Positions 25,954 through 39,326 are shown, counted from the stretch's first letter. The stretch is DNA of 64,000 nucleotides from Leucaena leucocephala (GCA_037074615.1 CM073562.1:13997001-14061000); one strand, 5' to 3'. Notes: generated by a model not told the origin, from the letters alone. A program made the numbers and translations.

Positions 25954-26424
25954 GGGCCTATTTGCATAAAATTTTAGAAAAACAATTATATAAATAATTT
26001 TTTACATAATTTTTATAAAAAAATTAGAAAAGAGTTTATTAAAAAAAAAAAAATAAATATTTAAATAACTATTTTTAAAAATATTTTTATTATTAATATA
26101 TTATTAAAAAGATTATAGTTTAATTAAAAATAAGATAAGAGAGATAGGAGAGAGGAGATAAAGTGAAAAAAAAAATAATAGAGAAGAAAGAACATAGAAA
26201 AGATATAAGATAGAATATAGAGGAGAGATAGTATGAAAAAAAATAAAGATAAAATAATAATTAAATAATTTTTAATCTCTTTTATTTTTTTAACAGTTAT
26301 TCTTAATAACTTATATAAAATTTTAATTTTAAACTATAATTTAATCTAAAAATTTATTTAAATAAATATAATTATTTTATTTTAAAATTTATTTAAATTA
26401 AAATTTAGTTCATAAACCTAAATA
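25954..26424. mobile_element. MITE family copy (GGGCCTATTT type)
   Basis: Starts 'GGGCCTATTTGCATAAAATT', then follows the family order: AT-rich part, purine-rich GAGA block at about 26130-26240, 'GATAAAATAATAATTAAATA', and a 3' part ending 'TTTAGTTCATAAACC'. It is highly diverged. No target duplication was confirmed. Confidence 0.55.
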
Positions 26425-26827
26425 TATATATGTGTGTATATATATTTGTGTGTGTGTGGATATCTTCAAATCTGATTGCTTATTACGCCTGCTGTAAAGT
26501 GCAACCTCTCCCGTACATAATTTAAATGTAGAATAGCTAATTAATTTAATTAAATTAAAAATAAATAAATAAATAAATTTTTATTAAAAATGTATAATTT
26601 AATTTTAAATTTTTTTAAAATTATTATTTTTTATCGTAACTATCTTTATATAGTAACATCTTAATTGTGAATTGATAAAAATATTTTAAAAAAATTATAA
26701 ATTTAAAAAATAGTGTTAACGTCTAAATCAAAATATTTACCTAATTTTTATATTAAAGGTATAGAAACAGTATTTTATTTGTGTACCGTATAAATTAAAA
26801 AAAAACAGTACCATGGACCGAATGAAA

Positions 26828-26903
26828 GCTCCATAAGAAATTGTATCCTTGGATTATGGATAAATTCAATTTTTTTTAAAATTTTCTTATACCAAAAAAA
26901 AAA
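26828..26903 (+). mobile_element. SINE 3'-end fragment at the edge of the Harbinger element
   Basis: Contains 'CCTTGGATTATGG', 'ATAAATTCAA', a T-run, 'AAAATTTTCTTATACC' and poly(A), matching the 3' terminus of the SINE at 46731-47002. It lies just beyond the truncated 3' side of the Harbinger element. Confidence 0.5.
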
Positions 26904-27025
26904 ATGCATCAAAATAGCGACCAGCAAGCACAAATCAATTTGGACCTTGGGATGGGAATGTAAGATGCCGATTGATCATATAGTAGTCACCATATCAGTT
27001 TCATTAATAATATTATTTGATTTAC

Positions 27026-27358
27026 CTTCACATATTCATCCCATACTTCCTTAGGAGCTGTCACACATTTCTTTTCTGCATCCTAACCAAAACCAGATAA
27101 GTTTAGAAGGTCATTTACCACATAGTAGTTACTTTTCAATTTTTTAACCCTAGACTGGATGTGAGGATGGGCCTTCAAAACACATCCAAGTATTAGGCCG
27201 TGAAGCATGTCCTTCAATTGGTTCAAGACTCGGTGCCTAAGACTACCTTCACAGATAAGTTCACCCTTATCATGTAGAAGCATCATGCAGTGGATTAGTA
27301 GTTCATCCTCTTCCGGTGTCCAGACATGTTTATCTGCCTTTCTAGACTTTTCTGCCAT
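27026..27358 (-). pseudogene. Myb/SANT-like ORF of the Harbinger element, broken
   Basis: The ORF opens at ATG 27356-27358 (MAEKSRKADKHVWT...) with the 'WTPEEDELLI' start of a Myb/SANT-like DNA-binding domain. It reads 91 aa to a TAG at 27083-27085. The frame continues past it as 'DAEKKCVTAPKEVWDEYVK', the expected continuation of the domain, so the stop replaces a Trp codon (TGG to TAG). After 'EYVK' a GT follows (possible donor), but no downstream exon was found. Known role in the family: a second protein that helps the transposase bind DNA or enter the nucleus. Confidence 0.75.
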
Positions 27359-27577
27359 AGTTAGTTAGCTATAAGACAAAAAATAGTTTAGAATAAATGT
27401 CATTGCAACAAAATTAAACAACACATATGAAATTACAGCAAACGCAAATACATCAACACATACATAATAACACATATAGAATAATGTTGAGCTTGGAGGT
27501 CTCAAATTACAGCAAACAATAGGTATCAAATTACAACAAACAACAGCACTCATATAGAATACATATAGAATACATCT

Positions 27578-28851
27578 CTAGGTCCTACTAGCAGTCAAAG
27601 CATTAAACATTTCATTGGCTAGATTTTTCCTAAAGGCAGCCTACTCATCAGTTGCATCAATAATTTGTATAAGGGGGTTCTCCATCCCACCCGCATCAAC
27701 TTCAATTTCTTCAACTTCAGCTTCCAAAGGATCTTCTCCTTCTTCACGAATTAAATTGTGCAAGAGGCAACAAGCAATTATTATTCGATTATATGTCCTT
27801 ATAGGATAAAATGCTGGGCTTCTTAGAATAGCCCATCTTATCTTGAGAATTCTAAAGCACCTCTCAATGACATGTTTTGCGGAAGAATATCTCATGTTAA
27901 AGTACTCACGTGCACTTCTAGGACGCCGCCCCTCTCTCTATTCACTTAAGTGATATCTTTGGCCTCTGTATGGTGCAAGAAATCCCTCACAATTAGTGTA
28001 CCCTGCATCAACCAAATAATAGTTTCCTTGTGGAACTCTAAGTCCATTCCTCCTACTAATAGCATCTTGAAGAACTCAACCATCTGCTGCAGATCCTTCC
28101 CATCCAGACAGAACATATATGAAGTTCACATCTTGTGAACAAACACCTAACACATTTGTCGTGATCTCTCCTTTCCTATTTCGGTATCTAGCCTTATCAA
28201 TGGAAGGAACTCTCAACTTAATGTGAGTTCCATCCAATGCACCTAAACATCGCTGTAACAAACAAAAAAATAATACAAATTACAAAATTAAAAAATTTGC
28301 ACGTGTTAGTAAAAAGTGATAATGAATCAGTGACATATATATACCTTGAACCACTTCCACTTGTCATCTGTTGAGTCTTCTGGCACAGGCTCTGGTTTCT
28401 TCCACAACATATCTCCAAGTCTCATCATGTTATTAAGTACAACATTGAAATACCTACTAACAGTTTCTCTAGATCTACTGAAATTGTATTGTATGACTCT
28501 ATTCTTCATATGATATGCTAATATGTGTAAAAATATTGCAACTTGCTCATCTATAAGTATATTCTTACTATGTCTAAGACCACCTACATCCCTTAGCATG
28601 CAACATAACTTATCAAATGTTCTCCTATTCATTCTAAGTAGGTTGTAACATGCTACATCACTACTATATACCAGTCTCCTCAAATAAGATCGTTTAGCAA
28701 CAAAATCCATCTTGTAAGGAATGAGCCTTATTCGTCGTCTCCTTACTACGATAATCATACATTGACATATAAAACTCTGAACTGCCTCAGCCATGATCAC
28801 CCACAAAAGCAACAAACGTGATAGTTCTTTCTTTTCTTCAGATAGTGCCAT
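27578..28851 (-). pseudogene. PIF/Harbinger (HARBI1-like) DDE transposase, three nonsense codons
   Basis: Two exons, 28345-28851 and 27578-28252, with a 92-bp GT-AG intron, give 394 codons in one unbroken frame. The start chosen is ATG at 28849-28851 (MALSEEKKEL); the frame opens further up only with TTG. An N-terminal helix-turn-helix-like region leads into the DDE_4 nuclease domain. Motifs: 'CLGALDGTHI' (first Asp), 'YYLVDAGYTN' (second Asp) and 'HVIERCF' (Glu), so all three catalytic residues survive. Three in-frame stops interrupt it: TGA at 28076-28078 (after 'WEGSAADG'), TAG at 27938-27940 (after 'RYHLSE') and TAG at 27641-27643 (after 'DATDE'). The true terminal stop is TAG at 27578-27580. 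No frameshift was found. Confidence 0.9.
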
Positions 28852-30258
28852 AACTGTGTAACCAATTATAATTATATACAACTATAAGTACTCTCTTAAG
28901 TTCAACTAAATCAAAATATAGGAGGCAATAACGATAAAGCAACAACAACAGTTTATTGAGAGTTACTCCCATGTGACACTAAGCATTGAACAAAGTAAAT
29001 TTGTCTACTGGTATTTCCCACCTTTTCTATATGAAATAATGGATTAAAATTTTGAAAGGAGATGTGATATGAAACAAAAAAATCTCTCAAAATGTAAAAG
29101 GAGAGATTATTTTTCTTATTCTTTCTCATTCAGATGCATAGGTACAGGTCCAAATATTACTTTGTTTGCATTAATATTTCTATCGTCGGTAAGATCAGTC
29201 CACAGTAAATAGAACATTGATTTGCACATACATTTATAACTATTTTAGGCAAGAGTCAACAGATTTGCACAGAGTAAACATTTCATAGAAAACAGATTCA
29301 TAGGAAAGATTTGCACAGACATTAATAACTATTTTTTCCACAGAAAACAGATTTGCACAGGCTAAACAGTTTATCCAACGTAAACATGTCCAAAAGTGCA
29401 ATGCCATTTATAACTATTTGCACAGACATTCAAAAATAAAGCCAACAAGATTCAATATTTTGTAAACAGAGGAAAGCTTTTTGTAAATGAAGTATCCCAA
29501 TTAGTTTCAATGTCAGACTTTAAACCTTCGCACTTCAAAAGCTTTGTAACCAGAGGAAAAAATAAAGCCAACAAATTTCTAATGTCGGACTTAAGAAGCT
29601 TCAAAATTTTCGTCCATGCAAGTGTATTCAATAAAGACAAACCAGTCTCTTCGCTACCAACAAGAATCAGAATTCTCGATCATGGGCTCTGATAAAGATA
29701 GGAGAAGTTAATAAATGAGTAAGATTTTCCAATTAAAGAACAAAACCCACCATCGCAACTCAACAGAGCGTTTCCACGTACCAAGAAATGAAGAAAGTAT
29801 ACCATAGCAAATCAACAGACTGGAGCGACGCACCAAGTAATGAAGACTACTGTAAACATAAATTAATTGATAGGTAAAACTTTCACAACTTAATTAAAGA
29901 ACAACGAGCAAACTTGTTGAAGATGTAGTCACAGGTTGCAGTGTTCTTCTACCCTAGAGCGATGGAGACACAGCGGTGACCCGATATGAGAAGACAGCAA
30001 TGAAGGTTAGTTTTGAATCTAGGGCAAGGCTACTTTCGTCTAAATATTAAGATAAATGGGGATATTTTTGTCTTCAAAAATTTTAAACCCAGGATTAAAA
30101 ATGCAATACCAGGGGGAGAGGTGGTAATGCCCAATGCCATCTATGTGGTATTGCTTAATCCCACAGTTTACTAAATGCTACATACCAAACAGTCTAATTA
30201 ACTCATTCCTTATCTCTGTACCAAGCCCATGTCCCTATTGCTGCGTACCAAACGTGGT

Positions 30259-31187
30259 CTAAATAGTTAGAAAGCATCCAATGAACAAGTCAATACGAAA
30301 ATGAAAGGTAAGGTATGCCTAAAAATGCATGGAAGACATTTTTGTTAATGTAACCATTATATATTCATAGGCCATTAACACTTCAACTACTCCTTTCAAT
30401 CTTTCTTGCACTTTCCATTAAAAGCTTTACTTAAATCTAACGGTCATTTATTCAAAACACTATTTAAATTATTGTCTTACTAATTCATGACGCGAGGGGA
30501 AAAAACAGATCTAGTTAGATCCAAAAACTACTTTCCATAGCTTTTTTTTACCAAATACTCATGATGGTAGGGAATTAGAATTTTCCAAATACTACTTTTC
30601 ATAGTATTTTGAAATCTAACCCTAACGACCTAAACTGTGGCGGTTAGATTTCAAAATCTAGTTGTGAATTAGATTTCTGGAAACTACTCTTCCAAACTTA
30701 ATTATTAAATATAAGAGTTAAATAATCAATCAATTAATTTGTATATATTAAAAATTAATTTAATTATTTATAATAAATTTATATTAATTTTTTTAAAATA
30801 CCTCCTTCACTCACTATTGATGAAAGCTCCCTTATTTGAAATTAATAAAAATAATTTAGATAAAAAATTATAAATTTAAAAAATAAAATAAATTAAAATA
30901 TTATATTTATAACTAAAATAAATTTTTTTATTAGCTCTTATATTTAAATGAAGGATTAAATGAAGGAGTATAAATAGAACTCAACTTTATAAAACTTATT
31001 GACGAAACAATAAAATGATAATGGAGATTAAATTATGTACCATATAGTCGTTACAAACAATTTAAAAAATATATATCAACATGTATTAAATTGAAAAAAT
31101 ATAAAAGGCCGAAAATAACAACCCCACCAAACCAAAAAGGGGAAAAAAGTGATAGAGTGAATGTAAATTAAGGGTGATCAAAACACA
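30259..31187. other. Spacer between Harbinger element and hydrolase gene
   Basis: Contains a perfect inverted repeat (30606-30657, listed separately) and AT-rich sequence. The right part should carry the 3' UTR of the minus-strand hydrolase gene. Confidence 0.45.
30606..30657. repeat. Perfect 16-bp inverted repeat with 20-nt loop
   Basis: ATTTTGAAATCTAACC at 30606-30621 is exactly complementary to GGTTAGATTTCAAAAT at 30642-30657. Further, weaker copies of 'AAATCTAG' and 'AGATTTC' blocks lie on both sides (about 30505-30690), suggesting the middle of a self-complementary MITE. Confidence 0.8.
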
Positions 31188-34100
31188 TTAATTCCAGGGA
31201 TCATCCCAGCCTTTTGGTCCACCCCTTTTGATGAAATCAATAATAGCCTGAACAGCCTCTTCAACTCTGTTAGAGAGGGAATGATTCCCATGTTCGATCT
31301 CTACTTTTTCGGCGCCTCCCATCGCTCTGCATAATCTGCATGCACCCCCATCAACATAACATATCAACTATAATCATATACCGCCTCATAACTCATTTCT
31401 CTGTACTCCCTCTTATCCTCTTATCCTCATTACAAAACACTTTCTAAAAGAACTAAATAGTCTTTGTTATAAATCACTTGACACTTGACACGGGTATTAA
31501 TTAAATTTTTTCAATATTATCCTTATTTAAAATAATTAACTATGAGAGGGAATATAATACAAATTTAAAAAAAAAATGAGTAAAATCGAAAATTTATTCT
31601 ATTTTCAAATAAAGTTCATAATTTAGCAATCTCTCCTTAGTCCCGTTAGAAGTGTCTTGTAATGGCGATAAGAGGAAGTCTCCCCACTACTAGACGCAGG
31701 ACATAATGCTTGGGATCGGGTACAAAGAGACTATACACGCGTGTCACCATACAGGATTAGAGAATTTACCGCTCAACCAGTGCTTTCTTATCAACATAAT
31801 CTGGCACATATTCATCGGCCATCGAGAATATAACCTGCAAGACGCCACGGCATTTCAGACTTCGCCAAGTAATTCTCAATTCTCCCACTCTCCCTCCCCC
31901 TCCTCTCTCCAAATTAGAATAACAATTACCTTCATTTCCTTAAGCACTGAATCACTGACATACATTTTAAGGACTCAAGGCATTACCACAAAGGCAACAT
32001 CAACTATATTTAGTTACATGCAGGGAAACAAATAGATCTGCCACTGACAAGTTGATGCTAGAATTCTAAGTCTTCGGAATAAAATTTGAGAAGTAAAATT
32101 GCCGTATCCTTCTATTTAGTTAGAGAAAGATTAAATTTAAGTTCAAGGATGTATAGTGTCGGGATTTGAATAACCAAGCACCCAAGCGAAAGAGTTTTTC
32201 TTTTTAAATAAAAATGAAGAAAATTAAGTTAGACAGATGTGCTCACCTGGCAATGTGTGCAAGACATGTGCCCAAGTTTCAATTTCAATTGATCCTCACT
32301 AAAGTCGGAACTGAATAAATCATCATCACCATTATATGAACAAAGGGAGTGATACCTGCAAAAGCATTAGTTCATTACAAAGAAAGCAATAGCATGAGAA
32401 GACAATCACTTTTTCTGTATCATCCAATTGATGTCTTAATCTTGCACAAAAGTCAATACTTCTTAGGCATTAGCATATCAAATAATGATAAGACCCAACT
32501 AAGGAGAGGAAGATTAAGGTAGAAAAGATCAACAAAACAAAAGTAGGCCCGACCATGGACCACAGAACTAAGACCACATCCCCATAGTTCCGCTGACCAT
32601 GACCATCGGAACCTAAGCAGGTAAAATTCTTAATGCCAATCCCAGAATCCCAGTGCCCCATATACCATCTTCAACGACAAAAGGTTGCCTTTGCCTGTTC
32701 TCAAAGCCAAAAGCATTCTTTTCAGGGATCAACTCACACGAATAAATTTGTTTCAACTATCAGATAAATATAAACTTCAACGAAATAAAAGGGCTAGTTA
32801 TAAAAGAGGAGACATTTTGACGTCAAAATTTGTATATGTTTAGACTCCACATAGCGAACTGCTAATTGAAAAGTAACAACCTACTTTATAGTTGACCAAT
32901 TAATGTCCACATAGTTTGAATTATGCTACTTTGAAATTTATTAACAATTCTATCAGTTCAGGTCAAGGCTTATTTCAGTATTTGTGCTGTTCTTACGACA
33001 TTAATGTGAAGCAAACTCACCTATAGGCAGTTATTGGGGCAGAAGAATCTGCTTCTCTTGGCATTAAATCAGAACCTCGACCTTCTCTTATCAAACTAGC
33101 AGCTAAGTCAATCATAGAAGCTGTCTGAGGCAGCGTGGCTTGATATTCCCTATCGCTAACTGGAGCCTGGTCATATTTTTTGGCATAACCAAAAAGGTTC
33201 TAGTGAGAGAACAGATGCAATTGCAAGACATAACTCTTTTTTCCCCCATAAAATAAGGAAACTAATTAAAGAGAAAGAAAGTACAACTAGGAGGAGGATG
33301 AGATATCCTCCAATCGTGAGAAGCTAAAAGAAAAGGAAGAGCCAAGATAGCTCAAAGAAACAAAGCTAACCAATCTCTCTGCTTATCGGAAATGGAAAGT
33401 CCCCTAATAACACCATGGGCAAACCACCAAATACCAATAACAGTCTTATTCTATAATTAATTAAGGGAAACAATACAGCTTTGGATATGTAGGCATCCAA
33501 TCCATCCTAGTACACAAGGAAGCTGCAATTGACTCAACGTCACAGAAATGTGGCCTCCCTATTCTCATTAAAACTGTAGTCTATCAAGAGAAACTGCTCC
33601 AAGATGAAAGAACAAACTCAATGCTGACTGAGTGTTCCAAGCAAATAATATTAGCCAAAAAATGCAGATGGCGTAAGAATGAATGAAACATTGTTTCGGT
33701 ACCAGAACTGCACAGCCACAATGCTCACAAAGAGCGTGTTTGGTTTGGTTGGAGAAGAGAGAAGGAGAAAGATTCTAATGTCTCGTTGTTTACTTTGGAA
33801 GGATAGGACAGAAGGGCCTTCCCTCCATTTTTTTCCACCAAACAAGCACAAGCATAGGAAGCAGAATCCCTCGTTCTCCTTCCCTTGAAATCCTTCCAAC
33901 CAATTACAGGGCAAGTGTTAACATATGATCTAATATAAACGAGCAAGTACCTGAAGGATGGCAGCACGGACTGCACGGGAGCATGCAGCATTTGCGCGCA
34001 TATAATGGACAATATCCTGGACCACATTTCCAAATTAGTGATAAGTTCATTTCACTTGCTCAAAAAATAGCAGTTGCAACAAAAGAGCTAAGGTATCGCT

Positions 34101-36688
34101 TAGGATTTAAATGCAATAATAAATAACCTGACAGCCAGTACTATGCCCAAGCAGTACCACGCCCTCAGAATCTTCTTTGTTAATTAAATAATTTATCAGC
34201 TGATCCAGCTCCTTGGCATCCTTCAACATGAATTCAACAATATATCTTAAAATTTAATCATCACGGCATCAATATCATCAATAAGTTGGAAATACCAGCA
34301 ACACAATTTCAAGTTAAACTCTCCAGAGAATCACAACATAATACTGTTAAAAATAGCCATTCAAAGCTGAAAATATAGATATAAAACGGCCAACAATAAT
34401 AATAAAGATCCAAAATTGGAGAACAACAAAATATTGTAAAACATCTCAAGTCACATTCATCAAAGACTAACAGGCCATTTGACACACAAAATGGATAGGA
34501 ATGGAAAGAAAAATAGAATAGAAAAAATTGTGATATTTGTGGACAAGAGATGTTGTGTTTTTTAATTAAAAAAGTAAGAAAAAGGATGGTTAATGTTAAA
34601 TAATGATAACATATAATTTATAATTTATGTCTTTCTTTTTTGTGAGGAAGGGGCATAACTTTCCATGGATCTACCCACACAGGCTGGAGATCATACCATA
34701 TCACTGGACATTGCTTAGAAAAAGCTAAGAAAGAAACCAAATGTTAGTAAAATCACGGAGAGTAAAATTTTTCACCATGATAATTTTAAGTACATTAACA
34801 CAGACCAGAATTTTTGGCTTATAATAAAAATAAGTAAATGAGCATAACATGTTTACAGGAACTTGCTTGTAGGGTATTATAGTACTACTGCTATATCAGA
34901 GGACAAGGATCTAATTGTTTACTTGTTGCAAGCTGGAGGTGCCATATCCACTATATGAAGATGACATAAGAAATTGAACAAGAGACCATTTCTCACGGTC
35001 CAGAGCAATTGCTAGAGGTTCCAAATATCTGCAAGAAGACAAGGAATGGATGTCACAAGAATACTTTTCATTGGTTCACACATTTGCAAGTAGTAAAATT
35101 TGGTTGTTGGATGATGTGATTGAAAGAGGTTATCAGTCAAATGGTACGGAAGATATCATCCTCCCACAGACCAACTCTGAGAGATAGGAAAACGTATTCT
35201 ACTAGGTTGAAGTTATAAAATATTCAACATACGCTGTGGCAAGAAAACCATCAGTCAATCCACCGATGAAAATGACTTGTTGTTTGTAGTCACCAGTCTT
35301 AAATGCAACCTGTAATAAAAGGAATCATCACAAAGCAGTCAGACATTTTATATACCAACGTGCATGGCTCACAAGCGAAAATAAACTGAAATGAAGACGA
35401 ATTTTCCTTCTCTAGGATAAAATTACACCTGAAATTTCTGACTTAAGATTAACTATTTGCTAAGACAAACCACCCTTCAAAAAGCAGAAAAAACCTACAA
35501 ATCTTGTTTAAAATTGAACATCCAAATATGCATTGCAAAGAACACAAAAACATGTGAAATGCAAACCATTATTGCTATAACAATGAACTGCAGCAATATC
35601 TTCATTATAAAGAGAAAAAACCAATCACATGATGAAAAACTAATGTAAAGAACGCCCCCAGCTTTACCAAACAATGATTAACCTCGTGAGAGGGGGCTGG
35701 GAAGGCAAAAGTTCATCATATTGCAAGAATATATGGAAGAAGTTTGGCTGGTGTACTTCTTCATTAATAATTAATAAAATTTTAGACAGTTGAGGTATGT
35801 AGAAACCTCAAAAAATAAAGCCAACAATTCTGATCTTGCAGATATTACAAATATTCCACTCCCCTTATATATATGTAAATATATATATATATACTCACAT
35901 CCATATCATAAATGGGGCCAGATGTGAAGTATTGTTGAGTTTAATTCAATTGTTCAGATCCCAAAACTGATGCTTCTGGTATTCATGAATGTTTACTCCG
36001 TATTACTTTCATAAAATTACCAAAATGCAGTTATAGATGATAGGATACTTTATATATTATATTCAAACGATGCTACGATAAAGTTGCTTTTGTTGCCTCA
36101 AGGCCCAAACACATGCCCCAAATATCCTTTACTCGTGCCATTACCCCCAACACAGTGACCATAAAATGAAATTGGTGCAGCAGAATGTCCCAATCTCTGG
36201 GAAATGACAGATTTTTGAAGCCAATGCAGAAGTAGATGGTAACAATCAACAGAGATTCAAGTTCACGCACATTTCAACGAAAGTGAACAATGCTACTAAA
36301 TGCAATCTCAAAGATTACTGAAGTGAGCAGAACGCTACATTTAGAATGCTGAGACTAAATCGTGCCCAATTAAAGTCTAATCAGAAGTTTCAACCCTCAA
36401 TCCTCACTTCCCATACTGCAAATCTCCAACAAAGCAAAAAAGAAGTACCTGAATAGGATTCGGACCGTACTTGAACAAGACCCCTCGGAACTGATTCTTC
36501 CGGACAACGGGACCGGTGGCATCACTCGTGCTGGCAGTGGAGTTATTCACCATTTTGACACTGCTCGATCTATCAGAACGGCCTCGAACAATTCCCGAGA
36601 ACCACGACTTAGAAGATGAAGATGACGATGATGAAGACAAAGACGATAAGGTGGAAGAAGAAGTCGTCGAGGACAGAGAAAGATTCAT
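31188..36688 (-). CDS. Alpha/beta hydrolase, DUF1749/UPF0613 family
   Basis: Nine exons on the minus strand: 36449-36688, 35233-35309, 34923-35028, 34128-34220, 33951-34016, 33021-33166, 32247-32355, 31770-31834 and 31188-31335. All introns are GT-AG and every phase matches, giving 1050 nt and 349 aa. The N-terminus is a Ser-rich, low-complexity stretch (residues 1 to about 45) of unknown role, perhaps a targeting sequence. The conserved domain starts 'FRGVLFKYGPNPIQ' and continues with 'VIFIGGLTDGF'. The nucleophile elbow is 'LLGHSTGCQD'. A late Asp is in 'IFSMADEYVP' and the His in 'EHGNHSLSN', which together make a plausible Ser-Asp-His triad. The protein ends 'GWDDPWN'. Plant and fungal members have no firmly known substrate, so 'hydrolase' is from fold and triad only. 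Intron 5 carries MITE-like sequence (about 33736-33847). Confidence 0.93.
33736..33847. mobile_element. Possible small MITE in a hydrolase-gene intron
   Basis: Left 'GTGTTTGGTTTGGTTGG' and right 'CCACCAAACAAGCAC' are roughly inverted, with purine-rich then pyrimidine-rich interior. No clean target duplication was found, so the call is tentative. Confidence 0.35.
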
Positions 36689-38397
36689 TTACTTAACATC
36701 GGCTCGAATTTACAGTCATGAATTGAAAGAATTTAGGGGATCTAGGTCGGATTATTCGCGAGATTTAAGGATGAATAATGGAGGATTCAACGAGTCCAGA
36801 GAGAAAGAAACGGCCCAGTGTAGCGCACTCGACTCAGTAACTCATTGTATCATTTTCAGAGCTGCCAAGAAGTTACCGTCCAAAAATGTGAAATAGTTAG
36901 AAACCAGGAGTCTGAATCAGAGGTTTCTGATGACGTGTCGAGCGTGTATAAGATACGTGTATCCTCAGCGCGTGGGAAAGGAGTCTAGAGGAATATGCCG
37001 AATCGCGTTTTCATTATTATTTTTTTGCCTCCCAGCAATCCAGCGTAGATAAGAAGGCCCAGGCTTTATGAACCAACATGAGGCCCAACACTTAATTAGG
37101 ACCTAACACTAAAATAAACAGATTAATCCATGCTCATTCCATCTAACTTGTTCAAATTTTATACCCCAAAAAAAATTGTTCACATTTAATACAAATATTT
37201 TAGATATTATTTAAAACTTTCAAAATTGCAATTGTATTTATTTGAACTTCATTTTTATAATCCATAAGAGATGTACACTAAATACACACTTTTAAATATG
37301 TACATTAATTATTTAAATCTTGTAACTAGTGACATATAAGTTTCTAAATTTTTTTAATATTTTTTAAAAAAATATTTTTAAATTTATAAAAAAATAAAAA
37401 AATTATTAATATTATAATCTTAAAAATTATTTTTATTTATAAAAGAATCTTTAATATTATAATTATAAATCTAAATAAATATTAACATAATATTAATCAA
37501 TTATAATATATCAATACATATTAATAGATAAGTAATTATCTTTATTAGTATTCGATAATTTAAATATTTAAAATAATATTTAAATAAAATAAATATTAAA
37601 ATTAATAATTTTAAAAAATAAACTGATAGATTATGCAATTTACTTTAAAATATGTTGGCAAAACTTATCCTTTTTGAGATAAAACGGGCTTAATCACATA
37701 TTAAACCTATTTTATTAACTCTATCAAATGTCTTTACCAAAAAAAAAAATCTATCAAATGTATTTCTGTTATTTAAATTTTATGACTTTACTTGATTAGT
37801 ATGATAATTTTTCTGAATGCTGGGGTAACACGGAAACCTTATTCTCATTCTGTACGATGATGACTCAAAAAGTTTGATTTGATGTAGTTATCTTTTTCAC
37901 GAAATGAATCTTATACTGCCCTTTGCACTTAACCTTCAAATTGGAACTGTCGCCATCAACTCCAATGTCATTTCCAACTCCTTGTGGGATCCAATTCCAA
38001 GCCACCTTCCATCACTTAAATTATAGTTTATTCCTCTTTTTTAATTTATAATGAAAGAATATTCAATAATTGAAAAAAAAACAGGCAAAAATAAGCCCCA
38101 TATATTTTTACCCCAAATTAATTATTTTATACTCGTGCGATTGATAACTAATTTTAATGATATATATATAAACTGAACAATTATATTGACCACTACCCTA
38201 TAATAATCGACAACTTCAATATATCAAATTTACAATTACATAAAAACAAATTTATAATAATAATTTGCATTATATTATTAATTGGATTAAGTAGCTCCAT
38301 GGTCAATGTCTGGTCATTAAATTTTTTTTTGATAACCAAGAGATTCAATGTTCAATTTCCTCTATTTAATGGTCATCGCGAGGATTAGGGGAAGTTT

Positions 38398-38399
<2 letters not shown>

Positions 38400-38434
<35 letters not shown>
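38400..38434. repeat. (TA)n microsatellite, about 17 units
   Basis: Uninterrupted TA run. Confidence 0.92.
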
Positions 38435-38439
<5 letters not shown>

Positions 38440-39323
38440 GGGCATTTTAGTAAATGTATATTAAAACTAATTTATAAATAAATAATGAGAAGTCATAGTA
38501 TTTTAACGATTTTAAGAAACTTTTTCACAGCATGACTTTGGAGTATAAAAAAATATTTATATATAAAAAAAACACCACGTTATTTAAATTTTATTCAACT
38601 AAAATATAATAATTTATTTTGAACATATAAAAAATATTCATAATTTATTTCATTTTAAAAAATATTTTAATTTTAAAAAATAAAAATATATCTAAACTAA
38701 TTTAAGAGATTTATTTTTTTCTTTAAAACAAAATCTTGAATTGTTTGAGATGGATTATTATCTAACTAGGATTAAATTATATAAAATTATTATATTTTAA
38801 TTAAATATAATTCAGTAATATTATTAGAGTATATAAATAACTAAATATTACTCTCAGTATGTGGAATTTTAGAGGAATATTTTTTTATCAAATAAAATTA
38901 TACTTACTTATTTATAATCCTTTAAAAAAAAAAAGAATTAGATTAGAATCCGATTAAAGGCCAGGAACGATAGGACAAAGGCATCGTACGTAGTCTTTTT
39001 GTTTGTTTGTGGTAACCGTTTTATGCCATTTAGAATTCACGAACAACTCCATATTCTATTCTACCCATGTTTAGTCTTAATTACTAGGCAAAAAGTGTAA
39101 TTTGGGTTGTATGATCTAGACACGTGGCACAAATTAAAGTTCTTTTTTTTTTCTTTTGTAAGTATTAGATCTGCTAATTAAGTATACATAGATGGATGTA
39201 ATTTCTAAACAAAGTAAGGTATACCCTATAGCTGAAATCCACGAACTTGGCTTCTTTAACCTTTATTTCCCATCAAGCATCTCATTTATTAAACTACCCA
39301 CTCATTTATCAAGGCCGGTGATT

Positions 39324-39326
<3 letters not shown>

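Larger units (their letters stand above)
27005..30258 (-). mobile_element. PIF/Harbinger DNA transposon, inactive
   Basis: The element contains, in minus-strand order, a terminal region, a DDE transposase (28851 to 27578) and a Myb/SANT-like second ORF (27358 to about 27026). Its 5' terminus is inferred near 30258: read on the minus strand it begins 'GACCACGTTTGGTACG', resembling the termini of the small TAA-flanked MITEs here, and TAA follows on the plus strand. The region 29230-29620 between terminus and transposase carries internal direct repeats. No matching right-hand terminal repeat was found below 27005, where the Myb ORF is incomplete and a SINE fragment lies close by, so the element is probably 3'-truncated. 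Confidence 0.8.

Noticed and set aside
26500..27004. Right terminal inverted repeat of the Harbinger element
   Set aside because: No sequence matching 'GACCACGTTTGGTACG' in inverted form was found; the element is treated as truncated there.
36516..36896. 126-codon plus-strand ORF
   Set aside because: Antisense to the Ser-rich first exon of the hydrolase gene; its Asp/Glu runs are the complement of Ser codons.
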